Of a stretch of DNA of 32,791 nucleotides, positions 1 through 8,573 are shown piece by piece. A program made the position numbers and the translations under genes. This DNA comes from Actinomycetota bacterium (GTDB taxonomy: Bacteria; Actinomycetota; Acidimicrobiia; Acidimicrobiales; Palsa-688): positions 1 through 32,791 of the forward strand of contig JAJPKN010000019.1 in assembly GCA_021323695.1 (NCBI GenBank), read 5' to 3'. The notes below the pieces were generated by a model. It had not been told where the DNA came from. It saw only the letters and a program-made list of their open reading frames with translations, and ran no database searches. How positions within the stretch are numbered: position 1 is the stretch's first letter; the number at the start of each line of letters is the position of its first letter.

Positions 1-179
1 CCACCATAAAGCGAGAGCTGACCGACGACGTCGAATGGTCTTCGAAAGAAGAGCTCGAAGCCGCCTTGTTCGAGTATATCGAAATCTACTATAACCGCAC
101 TCGATTGTGTTCTACGCTTGACTATATGACCCCCGCCGAGTACGATAGCAATTACTGGCAGGCCGCCCAAGCGGCATAA
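1..179 (+). pseudogene. IS3-family transposase OrfB, C-terminal end (cut by window edge)
   Basis: The frame that ends at TAA 177-179 reads as the last 58 residues of an IS3-family DDE transposase. It contains the hallmark stretch YIEIYYNRTRL followed by STLDYMTPAEY, which closes the integrase-core (rve) domain in this family. The start lies to the left of the window, so I cannot tell whether the complete transposase is intact. The GC content is visibly lower than in the chromosomal genes that follow, as expected for an imported element. The element appears to end shortly after the stop codon and to have landed in a tyrosine recombinase gene, whose tail follows directly. The family call is firm; the activity of the whole gene is unknown. 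Confidence 0.85.
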
Positions 180-182
180 ATC

Positions 183-212
183 GAGTGACCACTCAACCGG
201 GGGAACCCCACA
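183..212. repeat. Putative right terminal repeat of the IS3-family element
   Basis: Just after the transposase stop there is a dyad GAGTG-AC-CACTC (183-194), then a GGGGG-AA-CCCC dyad, ending in CCCCACA near 212. Reading of a recombinase gene resumes immediately afterwards. IS3-family ends usually lie within a few tens of bases of the OrfB stop, so this is the likely right inverted repeat. The matching left end is outside the window, so the exact boundary is inference. Confidence 0.35.
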
Positions 213-324
213 GGTGGCTAAGATGCTCACGCACCGCTCGTTGACCACGACGTCTGGGACCTACGGGCATCTCAGCACCGCCGACCTGCGGGCCGAGCTG
301 GAACGCGCCGAGGTGGCACGGTGA
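211..324 (+). pseudogene. Tyrosine recombinase/phage-type integrase, C-terminal remnant
   Basis: The frame ending at TGA 322-324 gives VAKMLTHRSLTTTSGTYGHL and then STADLRAELERAEVAR. This is the end of the catalytic domain of tyrosine recombinases: the box-II histidine sits in the LTHRS segment (usually LGHxS) and the nucleophilic tyrosine in TYGHL. Everything upstream, including the first catalytic arginine, is missing because the frame runs straight into the IS3 end near 212. It is therefore a dead fragment, probably cut by that insertion. Its stop overlaps the GTG of the next reading frame as GTGA, a translational-coupling arrangement typical of adjacent recombinase genes. Confidence 0.7.
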
Positions 325-575
325 GCGGCCGCCACGGCGCGGTACCGCACGGGCTCCCCGATCTCGCTGGCGCCCTCGAGGCGCCCTATGACGCCGACAG
401 ATCGTCTTCCGACGACCTCGGCACCGCCTCTGGCCCGGGCCGGTCGAGCGTGACCTTTGTGCCGATCTCCCAGCCGTGGTTGCGCCAAGGCGCAAAACTA
501 TGGGTCCGGCACCGCTTGGCCCTCAACCACGCGTTCAACACCGTGATCGGTGGGGCGCTGGCGCTCAAGAGGTGA
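321..575 (+). pseudogene. Possible N-terminal remnant of a second tyrosine recombinase
   Basis: An 84-codon frame opens with GTG 321-323, overlapping the TGA of the preceding recombinase remnant. Its second half contains ISQPWLRQGAKLWVRHRL, which resembles the N-terminal SAM-like (core-binding) region of long actinobacterial recombinases, where a QPWLRexaKxWxxxRL pattern is common. Similarity is lost around 560, where an IS630-family transposase reading begins in another frame, so the gene seems to have been truncated by that second insertion. No catalytic residue is retained. If correct, the locus once held at least two overlapping recombinase genes, as in multi-recombinase elements. The assignment comes from pattern memory only and is tentative. 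Confidence 0.35.
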
Positions 576-1335
576 GCGAGGCAATGGTGGGCAAGGGGTG
601 CCAACGCTTCGTCGAGGCTCGCCTCGATGGCCTCTTCGACGACCCCCGGCCGGGCGCTCCGCGGGCGGTCACCGATGACCAGGTCGAGGCCGTGATCGTG
701 AAGACCCTCGAGGAGGAGCCGAAGGACGCGACGCACTGGTCGACCCTTCGATGACAAAGGAGATGGGGATGAGCCGGACGACGATCAACCGGATCTGGAA
801 CACCTTCTCCCTCCAGCCTGCTACCCCCCGAGCGGAGATCTCACGACTACGTCCGCCATGGCACGACTAGCCCGCTCGCCGCGCTGGACATGGTGATGGG
901 CAAGGTCATCGGCTCGCTCACGAAGCGCCACCGGGCCAGTGGGCTCGAGCGGTTCCTCGCGAAGGTCGACTAGGAGGCGTCAAACGACCTTGCCGTCTAC
1001 CTCGTGCTCGACAACCACGCCACCCACAAGACGCCCGAGACCAAGCGCTGGTTGCTGCGCCACCCCGCTCCCACCTGCAGTTCACGCCCACCTCGGGATC
1101 GTGCCTCAGCACGGTGGAACGTCGGTTCGGCGAGCTCACCACCAAGAAGATCAAGCGTGGTGCCCACATGAGCGTCGCCGCGCTCGACAAGGACATCCGG
1201 GAGCGGGCCAAGCACTGGAGCGAGGACCCTCGACCCTACGCCTGGGTGAAGACGGCCGACCAGGTCCTCGGCTCCCTCGCCCGCTACTGCCGCCGGCTAC
1301 TGCGAGCGGGTGCCCGCAGCCACCGGGGGAACTAG
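566..1335 (+). pseudogene. IS630-family transposase, degraded by frameshifts, deletion and a stop
   Basis: Pieces of one IS630-family transposase appear in order but in different frames. The helix-turn-helix/linker region (RFVEARLDGLFDDPRPGAPR, about 600-660) runs to a stop at 752-754. A frameshift near 750 continues as MGMSRTTINRIWNTFSLQP. A deletion near 830 removes the segment with the first catalytic Asp. The frame then resumes as HDYVRHGTT, hits TAG at 972-974, and continues to YLVLDNHATHKTP, which carries the second catalytic Asp. After another shift, VERRFGELTTKKIKRG carries the final Glu, and DPRPYAWVKTADQVLGSLARYC ends at TAG 1333-1335. Several independent lesions mean an old, dead copy. 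No terminal repeats or TA duplication could be assigned with confidence. Confidence 0.8.
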
Positions 1336-1346
1336 GTTGTTGCCGT

Positions 1347-1398
1347 CTTGCCGCCCGCGCGTCCCGAGGGACTGAGGTCTGGGCGACGCGCGGGCAAG
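1347..1398. terminator. Strong imperfect hairpin after the IS630 remnant
   Basis: CTTGCC (1347-1352) and CGCGCGTC (1356-1363), separated by a three-base bulge, pair with GACGCGCG (1385-1392) and GGCAAG (1393-1398) across a 21-base loop. That is 14 paired bases. It lies 47 bases beyond the stop of the minus-strand AhpD-like gene and just past the IS630 remnant, so it could terminate transcription from either side. No T-run follows, so intrinsic termination is not certain. It may instead be part of the old IS630 end. Confidence 0.4.
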
Positions 1399-1444
1399 GC
1401 GGTGCGGTGGTGCTGGTGGGACCCCTGGCAGGTGAGCGTGTGCG

Positions 1445-1801
1445 TTACGCAGCCGATTTGCGCTGCTCAAACTCCTTGAGCGCCTGCCAAGCCTGGCAAC
1501 CGTACACCACGGACGGGCCGCCGCCCATCATGATCGCGACGCCTATGGTCTCTGCAACTTCCCCAGGGGTAGCGCCAGCCTCCAGTGCATCGTGGACGTG
1601 GAAAGCAATGCACCCGTCACAGCGGACGGTAATGCCGATGGCCAAGGCGAGCAGTTCCTTGACCTTGGAGCTCAGTGCTCCGTTGGCGACCGACGCCGCG
1701 TGCAGACGCGAAAAGCCCTCCATGACGCCGGGTGCCTCAGAGCCAAAGTTCCTCATCATCTCGACGACTTGCTCATAGCGTTCCGGGTAGTTGTCAACCA
1801 T
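1445..1801 (-). CDS. AhpD-like / carboxymuconolactone decarboxylase family protein
   Basis: A 118-residue all-helical protein of the CMD/AhpD family. The diagnostic motif is C61-DG-C64-IAF-H68, the CxxCxxxH peroxidatic cysteine pair with its histidine, preceded by KVKELLALAIGITVRC. Members act as alkylhydroperoxidases or thiol-disulfide reductases, or as gamma-carboxymuconolactone decarboxylases. The intact CxxC favours a redox role. I chose the ATG at 1799-1801 because homology begins there (MVDNYPERYEQ) and an AGAGG lies nine bases upstream; the frame stays open further upstream but with no recognisable sequence. It stands alone, with no peroxiredoxin, AhpC or aromatic-degradation genes beside it, so the physiological substrate cannot be deduced. 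Confidence 0.85.
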   Translation of the reverse strand: MVDNYPERYEQVVEMMRNFGSEAPGVMEGFSRLHAASVANGALSSKVKELLALAIGITVRCDGCIAFHVHDALEAGATPGEVAETIGVAIMMGGGPSVVYGCQAWQALKEFEQRKSAA

Positions 1802-2666
1802 GTTCTTTCGCCTCTTTGCCCTAAGGTACCTCGGTCCCGGGGGGTCGCGCAGCGGCTGGCAAAACGCCACCGACCGGCAACGGGGTGAACATCTTTTTCT
1901 GCGGCACACGCTAACACTGTTGCTCCACGATTGGCCTAGGTCATTGGTCCGCGCGGTTATGGCCCTTGAGCACCCAGTAACGGGGGGGCCATCGCCCAGC
2001 CGACCTGCCCAGTGCCAAGGTGGCCCTTCAGGCCCGTCACTACCTCAGCCTGCGCCAGCAGGTTCGGCGGCCGAGGTGGGCCCAGGTGCGAGCGAGAGGG
2101 CCGCCGACGTCCGCAGAAGGACCGGCCAGGGTGCCCGCCCTTCACCTCACCGGCCAAGGCCGGCTCAGCGTCCTAGGAGGTGAGCTCGAGCTCCTGGCCA
2201 CTTGGGTGGCCCCAGGACCAGCCAAATGATGAGATGGCGAAAATTCAGTTGCGGTGGCTGCCCGCATGGGCTAGTGTTGCGCACCTAAGGCCATGAGGCA
2301 GGCTCGCCGAACGAGCGAGCAGGGGGTGCTTGGAGGTCGTCAGCTCCAAGGCAATGGCTTGAGCAGCGTCACCCAAGCCGTCGCGTCAATAGCTCAACGA
2401 GGAGCGGTCGTGCACCCCTATTTAGCCGAGAAGGTCGCCAGCGAGCACAGGAACGACCTCCTGCGAGAGGCTGTGCTCAGGCGTCCGGCAGGAGAAGGCC
2501 GGGCCGTGGTGGCGCGGCCCGCCAAGTGGTGGCCCGTGCGTCGCCGCCGTGGCCGCAGCGTGCCGGTCCTGGCTGTGCCGGTTGTCGAACCGCCCGCAGT
2601 CCAGTACCCCTGAGCGCGGGCTCAGGCGGCAGGCGGGCCGGCCAGGCCTATAGGATATGGCCAGGC
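1802..2666. other. 865-base stretch without a convincing gene
   Basis: Short frames exist on both strands (for example 2293-2613 plus, 106 codons) but none has a ribosome-binding site, a recognisable domain or gene-like composition. Structure seen: a hairpin at 2193-2216 (GGCCAC-TTGG-GTGGCC extended by CCT/AGG across a CC bulge); a perfect palindrome GAGCTCGAGCTC at 2182-2193; and a weak promoter-like pair TTGCGG (2249-2254) and TAGTGT (2272-2277), 17 bases apart and pointing toward the fucosidase gene. The promoter pair could drive that gene through a long leader, but the evidence is thin. The region may be further decayed DNA bordering the mobile-element remnants. Confidence 0.4.
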
Positions 2667-5036
2667 ATGGAGTTCCGCACCTGGTACAGGCAGCCGGCGC
2701 GCGAGTGGCTCGAGGCGCTGCCGCTCGGCAACGGCCGCCTGGCGGCGATGTTGTGGGGTGGGCACTCCCAGGAGAGAGCTGACCTGAACATAGACACGCT
2801 GTGGTCTGGCGGCCCCCGGAGCTTCAAGGTCGAAAATGCGGCTGCCTTGTTGGCCCAGTTGCGCTCGGCCGTGCTCGAGAGGCGAGCGTACGCCGAGGCA
2901 GACCAGCTCGCCCTGGGCCTGCAGGGTTCTTTCAACGAGTCTTATCAGCCGCTCGGGTGGCTGACCGTGGGCGTCGAGGGTGGGGAGCCAGTTCGCAACT
3001 ACGAAAGGTCGCTGGACCTCCAACGGGGCCTAGCCTCGGTCAGGTACCAGGCGGGCGAGAGCTGGTACGAGCGAGAGGCCTTTGTGTCCGCTCCGGACCG
3101 GGCGCTCGTGGTGCACTTCAGGGTGCGGGGCCCAGCCCGCCTTGACCTGGTGCTGGACCTGGGGAGCCCCCACCCACATGAGCGGTCCAACGAAGCCCCG
3201 GCCCTGGCCTGGTTGGAGGGCAGGGCACCGGTGCACGTTGTGCCGGACTACTGGGACAGGGGCCCGGCCGTTGTCTACGACGAGGGGGCTGGGACGCGCT
3301 TCGTCGCCGGCTTGGCGGTGGGCCTGGTGGGCGGTTCGGCTCGCCCGGTAGGCAGTGGCCGGGTGGTGGTGAAAGGGGGCGAGGCAGTCACCGTCCTCGT
3401 GACGGCTGCCAGCGGTTACGCTGGCTACGGGGAGGCTTTGGCCGAGGACCGTGACGAGCTCCAGCAGGCCTGCCGGGAGGTCCTTCACCGCCTACTGGCC
3501 GACTCTTACGAGGCTGTCAGGGAGAGGCACATAGCTGACCACAGGGAGCTGTTCGACCGGTGCTGGCTACAGCTGGGGCCTCAGCGGGCCACCGAGGCCC
3601 CGACGGACGAGAGGCTCCAAGCTGCCCGCGACGGCGTCGCCGACGAAGGCCTGTGCGCTCTCCTGTTCCATTTCGGCCGCTACCTCCTGATGGCTAGCTC
3701 CCGTCCCGGCAGCCAGCCCGCCAACCTGCAAGGGGTTTGGAACGCCCAAGTGCGGCCGCCTTGGAGCTGCAACTGGACCACCAACATAAACGTGGAGATG
3801 AACTACTGGCCAGCGGAGACAACCAACCTGGCTGAGTGCCACATGCCTCTCATGGAGCTGGTAGCCGACCTGGCAAAGGCCGGGGAGAGCACGGCCGCGG
3901 GCCTGTACGGCTGCCGAGGCTGGGTTGCCCACCACAACGTCGACCTTTGGCGCTCGACCTGGCCGACGGGCGACCAGGAAGCGCACCCCTACTGGGTCAA
4001 CTGGCAGATGGGCGGTGCGTGGTTGTGCCAGCACCTATGGGAGCATTACGCCTTCTCCGAAGACCGCTCGTTCCTCGAGCGGGCCTACCCGGTCATGCGC
4101 GCCGCGGCCATCTTCCTGCTGGACTACTTGGTTGAAGGGCCGGGGGGGAGGTTGGTCACCTGCCCGTCCACTTCCCCTGAGAACCGGTTCACCACCGCTG
4201 ACGGTAGCGAGGCTGCCGTCAGCGCCGCGTCGACCATGGACATGTGGCTGACCCGGGACCTTTTCCGTCACTGCATCGCCGCTTCGCAGGTGCTGGGCGT
4301 GGACGAAGCATGGAGAGGGCAGCTGCAGGACGCGCTCGGGAGGCTTTACGTGCCCCAAGTGGCTGCCGACGGCCGCCTGCAGGAATGGTGGGAGGACTTC
4401 TCGGAACCTGAGCCCGGGCACCGTCACCTGTCGCACCTGTTCTGCCTGTACCCCGGCGACGAGGTCACGCCCGCCTCGACCCCCGCGCTGGCGTCCGCCG
4501 CCCGGCGCTCGCTCGAGCACCGCTTGGCGAACGGCAGCGGTGGGCCAGGTTGGAGCCGCGCCTGGGTGGCTGGGCTGTGGGCACGGCTGGGGGAGGGCTG
4601 GTTGGCGGGGGAGAGCCTCCATGCTGTGGTCGAACGCGCCTTGGCCGACAACCTTTTCAGCTCCCCCCACCCCGGCTTGTTCCAGATAGACGCCAACTTT
4701 GGCGTTACGGCCGCCATCGCCGAGATGTTGGTCCAGAGCCATACGGGCACTGTGCACCTGCTGCCGGCATTGCCCCCCAGCTGGCCCGAAGGCCAAGTCG
4801 CCGGCCTGAGAGCCAGGGGAGGGTTGACGGTCGGCATCAGGTGGGCAGAAGGCCGCGTCCAAGAAGCCTACCTCGAGGTGCCGTCTCCCAGGACGATAAG
4901 GCTACGTTGCGCCACTTTGCTCCGTCTCGAGGGCGACCAACCGACGGGTGCCAAGCTGGCCCCTGGCGAAGCACCGGGGGCGACAACCCTCGAAGCCCCC
5001 GTCCCCGGCCTCTACACGCTGGCGGGGGAGGCGTAG
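2667..5036 (+). CDS. GH95 family alpha-L-fucosidase
   Basis: A 789-residue glycoside hydrolase family 95 enzyme. It should remove terminal alpha-L-fucose (some members remove alpha-L-galactose) from oligosaccharides by inversion. The N-terminal domain opens with WLEALPLGNGRLAAMLWGG, followed by the (alpha/alpha)6 barrel. Catalytic signatures are present: NWTTNINVEMNYW with N373 and N375 (the paired Asn that activate the base), STSPEN with E505 (general acid) and FQIDANFG with D675. I assign these by analogy to the N421/N423/E566/D766 set of Bifidobacterium AfcA. I chose ATG 2667 because homology starts there and AGGA lies 11 bases upstream. There is no signal peptide, so it is cytoplasmic. 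It converges on the GH3 gene and may work on the same imported fucosylated oligosaccharides, for example from xyloglucan. Confidence 0.92.
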   Translation: MEFRTWYRQPAREWLEALPLGNGRLAAMLWGGHSQERADLNIDTLWSGGPRSFKVENAAALLAQLRSAVLERRAYAEADQLALGLQGSFNESYQPLGWLTVGVEGGEPVRNYERSLDLQRGLASVRYQAGESWYEREAFVSAPDRALVVHFRVRGPARLDLVLDLGSPHPHERSNEAPALAWLEGRAPVHVVPDYWDRGPAVVYDEGAGTRFVAGLAVGLVGGSARPVGSGRVVVKGGEAVTVLVTAASGYAGYGEALAEDRDELQQACREVLHRLLADSYEAVRERHIADHRELFDRCWLQLGPQRATEAPTDERLQAARDGVADEGLCALLFHFGRYLLMASSRPGSQPANLQGVWNAQVRPPWSCNWTTNINVEMNYWPAETTNLAECHMPLMELVADLAKAGESTAAGLYGCRGWVAHHNVDLWRSTWPTGDQEAHPYWVNWQMGGAWLCQHLWEHYAFSEDRSFLERAYPVMRAAAIFLLDYLVEGPGGRLVTCPSTSPENRFTTADGSEAAVSAASTMDMWLTRDLFRHCIAASQVLGVDEAWRGQLQDALGRLYVPQVAADGRLQEWWEDFSEPEPGHRHLSHLFCLYPGDEVTPASTPALASAARRSLEHRLANGSGGPGWSRAWVAGLWARLGEGWLAGESLHAVVERALADNLFSSPHPGLFQIDANFGVTAAIAEMLVQSHTGTVHLLPALPPSWPEGQVAGLRARGGLTVGIRWAEGRVQEAYLEVPSPRTIRLRCATLLRLEGDQPTGAKLAPGEAPGATTLEAPVPGLYTLAGEA

Positions 5037-5092
5037 GCAGCTGGCCGGCGCACTGGGCCAGGCATTGGCGCAGGGCTGCTCACGCGGGCGCC

Positions 5093-7564
5093 TCAGGGAC
5101 CAGTGGCCGTTGGCAGCGGGCTGCCCACGTGTGCGGTGACGGCAACGACGGACCGTTGTGAGTAATGGGCCACGGGCCCGGTGAGGTCAACGGTAGCGTG
5201 CTGACGGATGTCGGTGGAGGAGGCCCCGATGGCGAACCGGAAGAGGCCTGGTTCCACCACGAACTGCATGGCCTCGTTGTAGAACGCCAGCCGGCTGGGG
5301 TGGACCTCGAAGGTCACGCGGGCCTGCTCCCCTGGGCCTAGGGCCACCCGGGTGAAGCCGATGAGGGAGGCCTGTGGCCTGGACACCGAGGCCACCAGGT
5401 CGGAAGCGTAAAGTTGGACGACTTCCTCGCCGCCCCGCTCTCCGGTGTTGGCCACGGTGACCCCGATGGTGACGAGCGACGAAGTGTCCGTAGCCTCGAC
5501 CGTCATGTCCGAATAGCCGAAGGTCGTGTACCCGAGGCCGTGGCCGAAGCTGAACAGAGGTTCGTGGGAGCAGTCGGTGTAATCACCGTAGAAGACGGAC
5601 TGGCCTCCCAGGGACCGGTGGCTGCTGTAGAGGGGCACCTGCCCGGTGGCCCGTGGGAGCGTGACCGCCAACCGGCCCCCCGGCTCTGCCCGGCCCAGCA
5701 ACACGTCCGCTATGGCGTCACCTCCCTGCTCACCGAGCGGCCAGGCCACCAGTAGGGCCCCGGCCCGCTTGGCCACCTCGGTCAGTACGTGCGACCTCCC
5801 GCTCATCACCACCACCACCGTGGGGGTGCCGGTGGCTGCCACCGCGCTGACCAGTTCTTCCTGCACACCGGTCAACCTGAGGTCAGTCGCATCGCGTGCC
5901 TCGCCCACCGTCGAGCTTTCGGACAACCCGGAGCGACCCCCCACCACCACCACAGCGACCTCGGCACGGGCCGCGGCGGCGACCGCCGCCGGCAACCCAG
6001 AGCGGTCCTGTCCCTGCAGCTCACAGCCCTTTTCGTAGACCACTTCCACCGAAGGCCCCAAGGCAGCCTCCAGCCCGGCCCGAGGTGTCACGTGGTGCGT
6101 GTAGTACTCGCCAGCCTTCAGCGCTCCCTTGCCGTTAGCCAAGAAGATCAGCTCGGCCATTTGGGATTCCGGGGCCCGGTCCCCGGGCGACCTGGGCGCT
6201 CGCCTCTGTGCTGGCCCTGTCTCCAGGCGGGCACCAGCCGGCGAGGTCTCCTCTGCTTGCCTGTGGCCGAGGAACAGCTCTTGGTGGGCGGGGTAGTGGT
6301 AATCACCCTGCAGTAGCCGCCGGTCGTCGGCGGCCGGCCCGATGACCGCTACCCTCGACAAGTTCCCGTCCAGTGGCAGCACCCCGTCGTTGGCCAGCAG
6401 GACGATGCCTTGCACTGCCGCCCGCCGGGCGAGGGCGGCATTGGCGGGGCTGGTGAAGGCACGCTCCACGCGGCCCGCCTCAGCGTACGGGGACTCGAAC
6501 AACCCCAAGCGGACCTTGGCCGTTAGCACGCGGCGAACGGCTGTGTCGATGACTGCCATGGGGACCTTGCCCGCGGCCACTGCCGCCTTGAGCGGTGCGC
6601 CGAAGCAGTCCAAGGCTGGCAGTTCCAAGTCGAGGCCAGCAGTTATGGCCCGTACCGCGGCTTCCGAGGGGTCAGCGGCCACCCGGTGGTAGCTCGTCAA
6701 CAGGGACACGGCGAAATAGTCGGCCACCACCATCCCCTCGAAGCCGAGCTCGTCTCGGAGCAGCTGCGTCAGGATTGCCGCCGACCCGCTGCCAGGCAAC
6801 CCGTCGATGCAGCTGTAAGAGCTCATCACGCAGGCCAGCCCGGCCTCCCGGATGGCGGCGGCAAAGGGCTCGGCGTAAACCTCGCGCAGCTCCCTGGGCC
6901 CGACTTGCACCGGGGCATGGTTCCTGCCCCCCTCCGACAGGCCGTGGGCCAAGAAGTGCTTACCGGTGGCGAGGACGCCTTGCGACAGGTCCTCGGTCTG
7001 CATGCCTCGCACGTAAGCAGCCCCCAGGGCCCCGGCCAGCACGGGGTCCTCACCGTAGGTCTCCTCCAGGCGGCCCCAGCGCGGGTCCCGGGCCACGTCC
7101 AAGACGGGAGCGAGGCTGTGGCGGGCGCCCACGGCCAGGAGCTGGTCGCGGATCCGGCCCGCCACCTCACGGACCAGCTCAGGGTCCCAGCTGCAGGCCA
7201 AGGCCAGTGCCTGGGGGAACACGGTGGCGCCCCGGGCGCAATAACCAGCCAGCGACTCCTCGTGCACGATGACCGGTACCCCGAGGCGGGTCCGCTCGAC
7301 CATGAGGCGCTGGATCTGGTTGAACAGCTCACGGCTCTCCGCCGGCTCCAAGCCGGTTGTGGCGCCAATGCGGGTCACCTGGCCGATACCATGGGGGACC
7401 ACAGCCAACGCGGCGTCCGCATCGAAGTGGTCGCCGGCGATCAGGTCAGGGAAAGCTACGGCGCCCAGCTGGGCCAGTTTCTCGTCGAGGTTCATGCGGC
7501 CGATCAGGTCAGCGACCCTGTCCTCCACGGGGAGGCTGGCGTCCAGGTAGGGGTAGCTGCTCAT
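5093..7564 (-). CDS. GH3 family beta-glycosidase (beta-xylosidase/beta-glucosidase type)
   Basis: An 823-residue family 3 glycosidase and last gene of the sugar-uptake operon. Order of domains: an N-terminal TIM-barrel with RDPRWGRLEETYGEDP, KHFLAHG and the nucleophile loop GMVVADYFAV (D282); a central alpha/beta sandwich (VVVVGGRSGLSES...GEARD, likely carrying the acid/base Glu); and a C-terminal fibronectin-III-like domain (VANTGERGGEEVVQLY) after the PLFSFGHGLGYTTF motif. The ADYFAV loop and overall layout resemble actinobacterial BxlA-type beta-xylosidases. The ATG at 7562-7564 has a good AGAGGTG site five bases upstream. There is no signal peptide, which fits hydrolysis of imported oligosaccharides. 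A hydrophilic, Arg/Pro/Gly-rich insert precedes the second domain. Substrate (xylo- versus gluco-oligosaccharide) is not fixed by sequence. Confidence 0.9.
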   Translation of the reverse strand: MSSYPYLDASLPVEDRVADLIGRMNLDEKLAQLGAVAFPDLIAGDHFDADAALAVVPHGIGQVTRIGATTGLEPAESRELFNQIQRLMVERTRLGVPVIVHEESLAGYCARGATVFPQALALACSWDPELVREVAGRIRDQLLAVGARHSLAPVLDVARDPRWGRLEETYGEDPVLAGALGAAYVRGMQTEDLSQGVLATGKHFLAHGLSEGGRNHAPVQVGPRELREVYAEPFAAAIREAGLACVMSSYSCIDGLPGSGSAAILTQLLRDELGFEGMVVADYFAVSLLTSYHRVAADPSEAAVRAITAGLDLELPALDCFGAPLKAAVAAGKVPMAVIDTAVRRVLTAKVRLGLFESPYAEAGRVERAFTSPANAALARRAAVQGIVLLANDGVLPLDGNLSRVAVIGPAADDRRLLQGDYHYPAHQELFLGHRQAEETSPAGARLETGPAQRRAPRSPGDRAPESQMAELIFLANGKGALKAGEYYTHHVTPRAGLEAALGPSVEVVYEKGCELQGQDRSGLPAAVAAAARAEVAVVVVGGRSGLSESSTVGEARDATDLRLTGVQEELVSAVAATGTPTVVVVMSGRSHVLTEVAKRAGALLVAWPLGEQGGDAIADVLLGRAEPGGRLAVTLPRATGQVPLYSSHRSLGGQSVFYGDYTDCSHEPLFSFGHGLGYTTFGYSDMTVEATDTSSLVTIGVTVANTGERGGEEVVQLYASDLVASVSRPQASLIGFTRVALGPGEQARVTFEVHPSRLAFYNEAMQFVVEPGLFRFAIGASSTDIRQHATVDLTGPVAHYSQRSVVAVTAHVGSPLPTATGP

Positions 7565-7640
7565 TGGTTCACCTCTGTGGTCGTCTTCTCGTAAATAGGC
7601 CAGTGCTGGCCCTGTGCGGGGGCCGCTGTCAGCATCGCCT

Positions 7641-8573
7641 TCAACGGAGGGCAAAGCCGCCAATGCCCTTCACGAACTGGCGGCGCAAACCTATGTACAG
7701 GACCAAGATCGGCACCATGGTGAAGAAGACAAAGGCCATGACGACCGGTACGTTGATGCCGTACTGGGAGTTGGTGGCGAAGCGGTACAAGCCCAACGGC
7801 AGTACCATGTCATTGTTGGACTGGGTCAAGATGAGCGGCAAAAGGAAGTTGTTCCATGCTCCCAAGCCGGCGTATATGCTGACGACTGCCAGCACGGGGC
7901 GCGCCATAGGGACAACCAAGCTCAAGAACACGGTCCGTTGGTTTGCCCCGTCGACGGCCATGGCATCGTAAAGCTCTCGCGGTACCAGCCGCAGGTAGTT
8001 CACCATCAACAGCACGGCTACCGGGATGAGCGATGTCGCCGTGACCAGCACCAACCCGTACATCCTGTCGTATATATGGAGCTTGGTAGTTATGAAGTAG
8101 AGCGGGATGACTATTGCCTGGATGGGCACCGCGATGCCAAAGAGCAAGACGCGGAAGGACACGGCCGAAAAGCGGGACCCTCGCCGGACGATCCGGTAGG
8201 CGGCCAGGAGGGAGAGGGCTGCGACCAGGGCTATCGTGCCAGCGGCTAGCTCTGCGCTGTTGCGCAGGAGCGTCCCTATGCCCGACCCGTGGAACATGGC
8301 CGTGTAGGAAGACAGCGTCAGCGAGCCGGTCGGTAGCCAAGCGTTTGCCGTCAGGTACTGCGTACTGTCCCGGAAGCTCGTCAGGACCATGTAGTAGATC
8401 GGCCCCAGCACCACGACCAGCCAGAGGGTGCCGAGGAGGAAGCTGGCGAAGCGGAAAGCCTTCGACCTTCCCCTCACGCCGCTCAGCGTGGGGGCCGGGG
8501 CACGCCGGCGCCGGGGGGCGGTGGCGGGCCGGCCAAGGCCCTCCGTGGGGCGTCGGGGCACGGTGGCTACCAT
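7641..8573 (-). CDS. Sugar ABC transporter permease, MalG/CUT1 type
   Basis: A 310-residue inner-membrane subunit with about six transmembrane helices after an Arg/Pro-rich cytoplasmic N-terminus. The EAA loop that docks the ATPase reads LPRELYDAMAVDGANQRTVF followed by LSLVVPMARP, with the expected Asp-Gly and Pro positions. The C-terminal RRQFVKGIGGFALR is close to the usual MalG-type RRxFVxGLTxGAVK ending. Its ATG at 8571-8573 overlaps the stop of the upstream permease by seven bases, so the two are translationally coupled. The GH3 gene starts 76 bases downstream. The operon has no ATPase gene. Confidence 0.92.
   Translation of the reverse strand: MVATVPRRPTEGLGRPATAPRRRRAPAPTLSGVRGRSKAFRFASFLLGTLWLVVVLGPIYYMVLTSFRDSTQYLTANAWLPTGSLTLSSYTAMFHGSGIGTLLRNSAELAAGTIALVAALSLLAAYRIVRRGSRFSAVSFRVLLFGIAVPIQAIVIPLYFITTKLHIYDRMYGLVLVTATSLIPVAVLLMVNYLRLVPRELYDAMAVDGANQRTVFLSLVVPMARPVLAVVSIYAGLGAWNNFLLPLILTQSNNDMVLPLGLYRFATNSQYGINVPVVMAFVFFTMVPILVLYIGLRRQFVKGIGGFALR

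Noticed and set aside
2293..2613. A 106-codon plus-strand frame in the gene-poor stretch
   Set aside because: No ribosome-binding site, no recognisable motif, and a composition like the random frames around it. It is kept only as part of the gap description.
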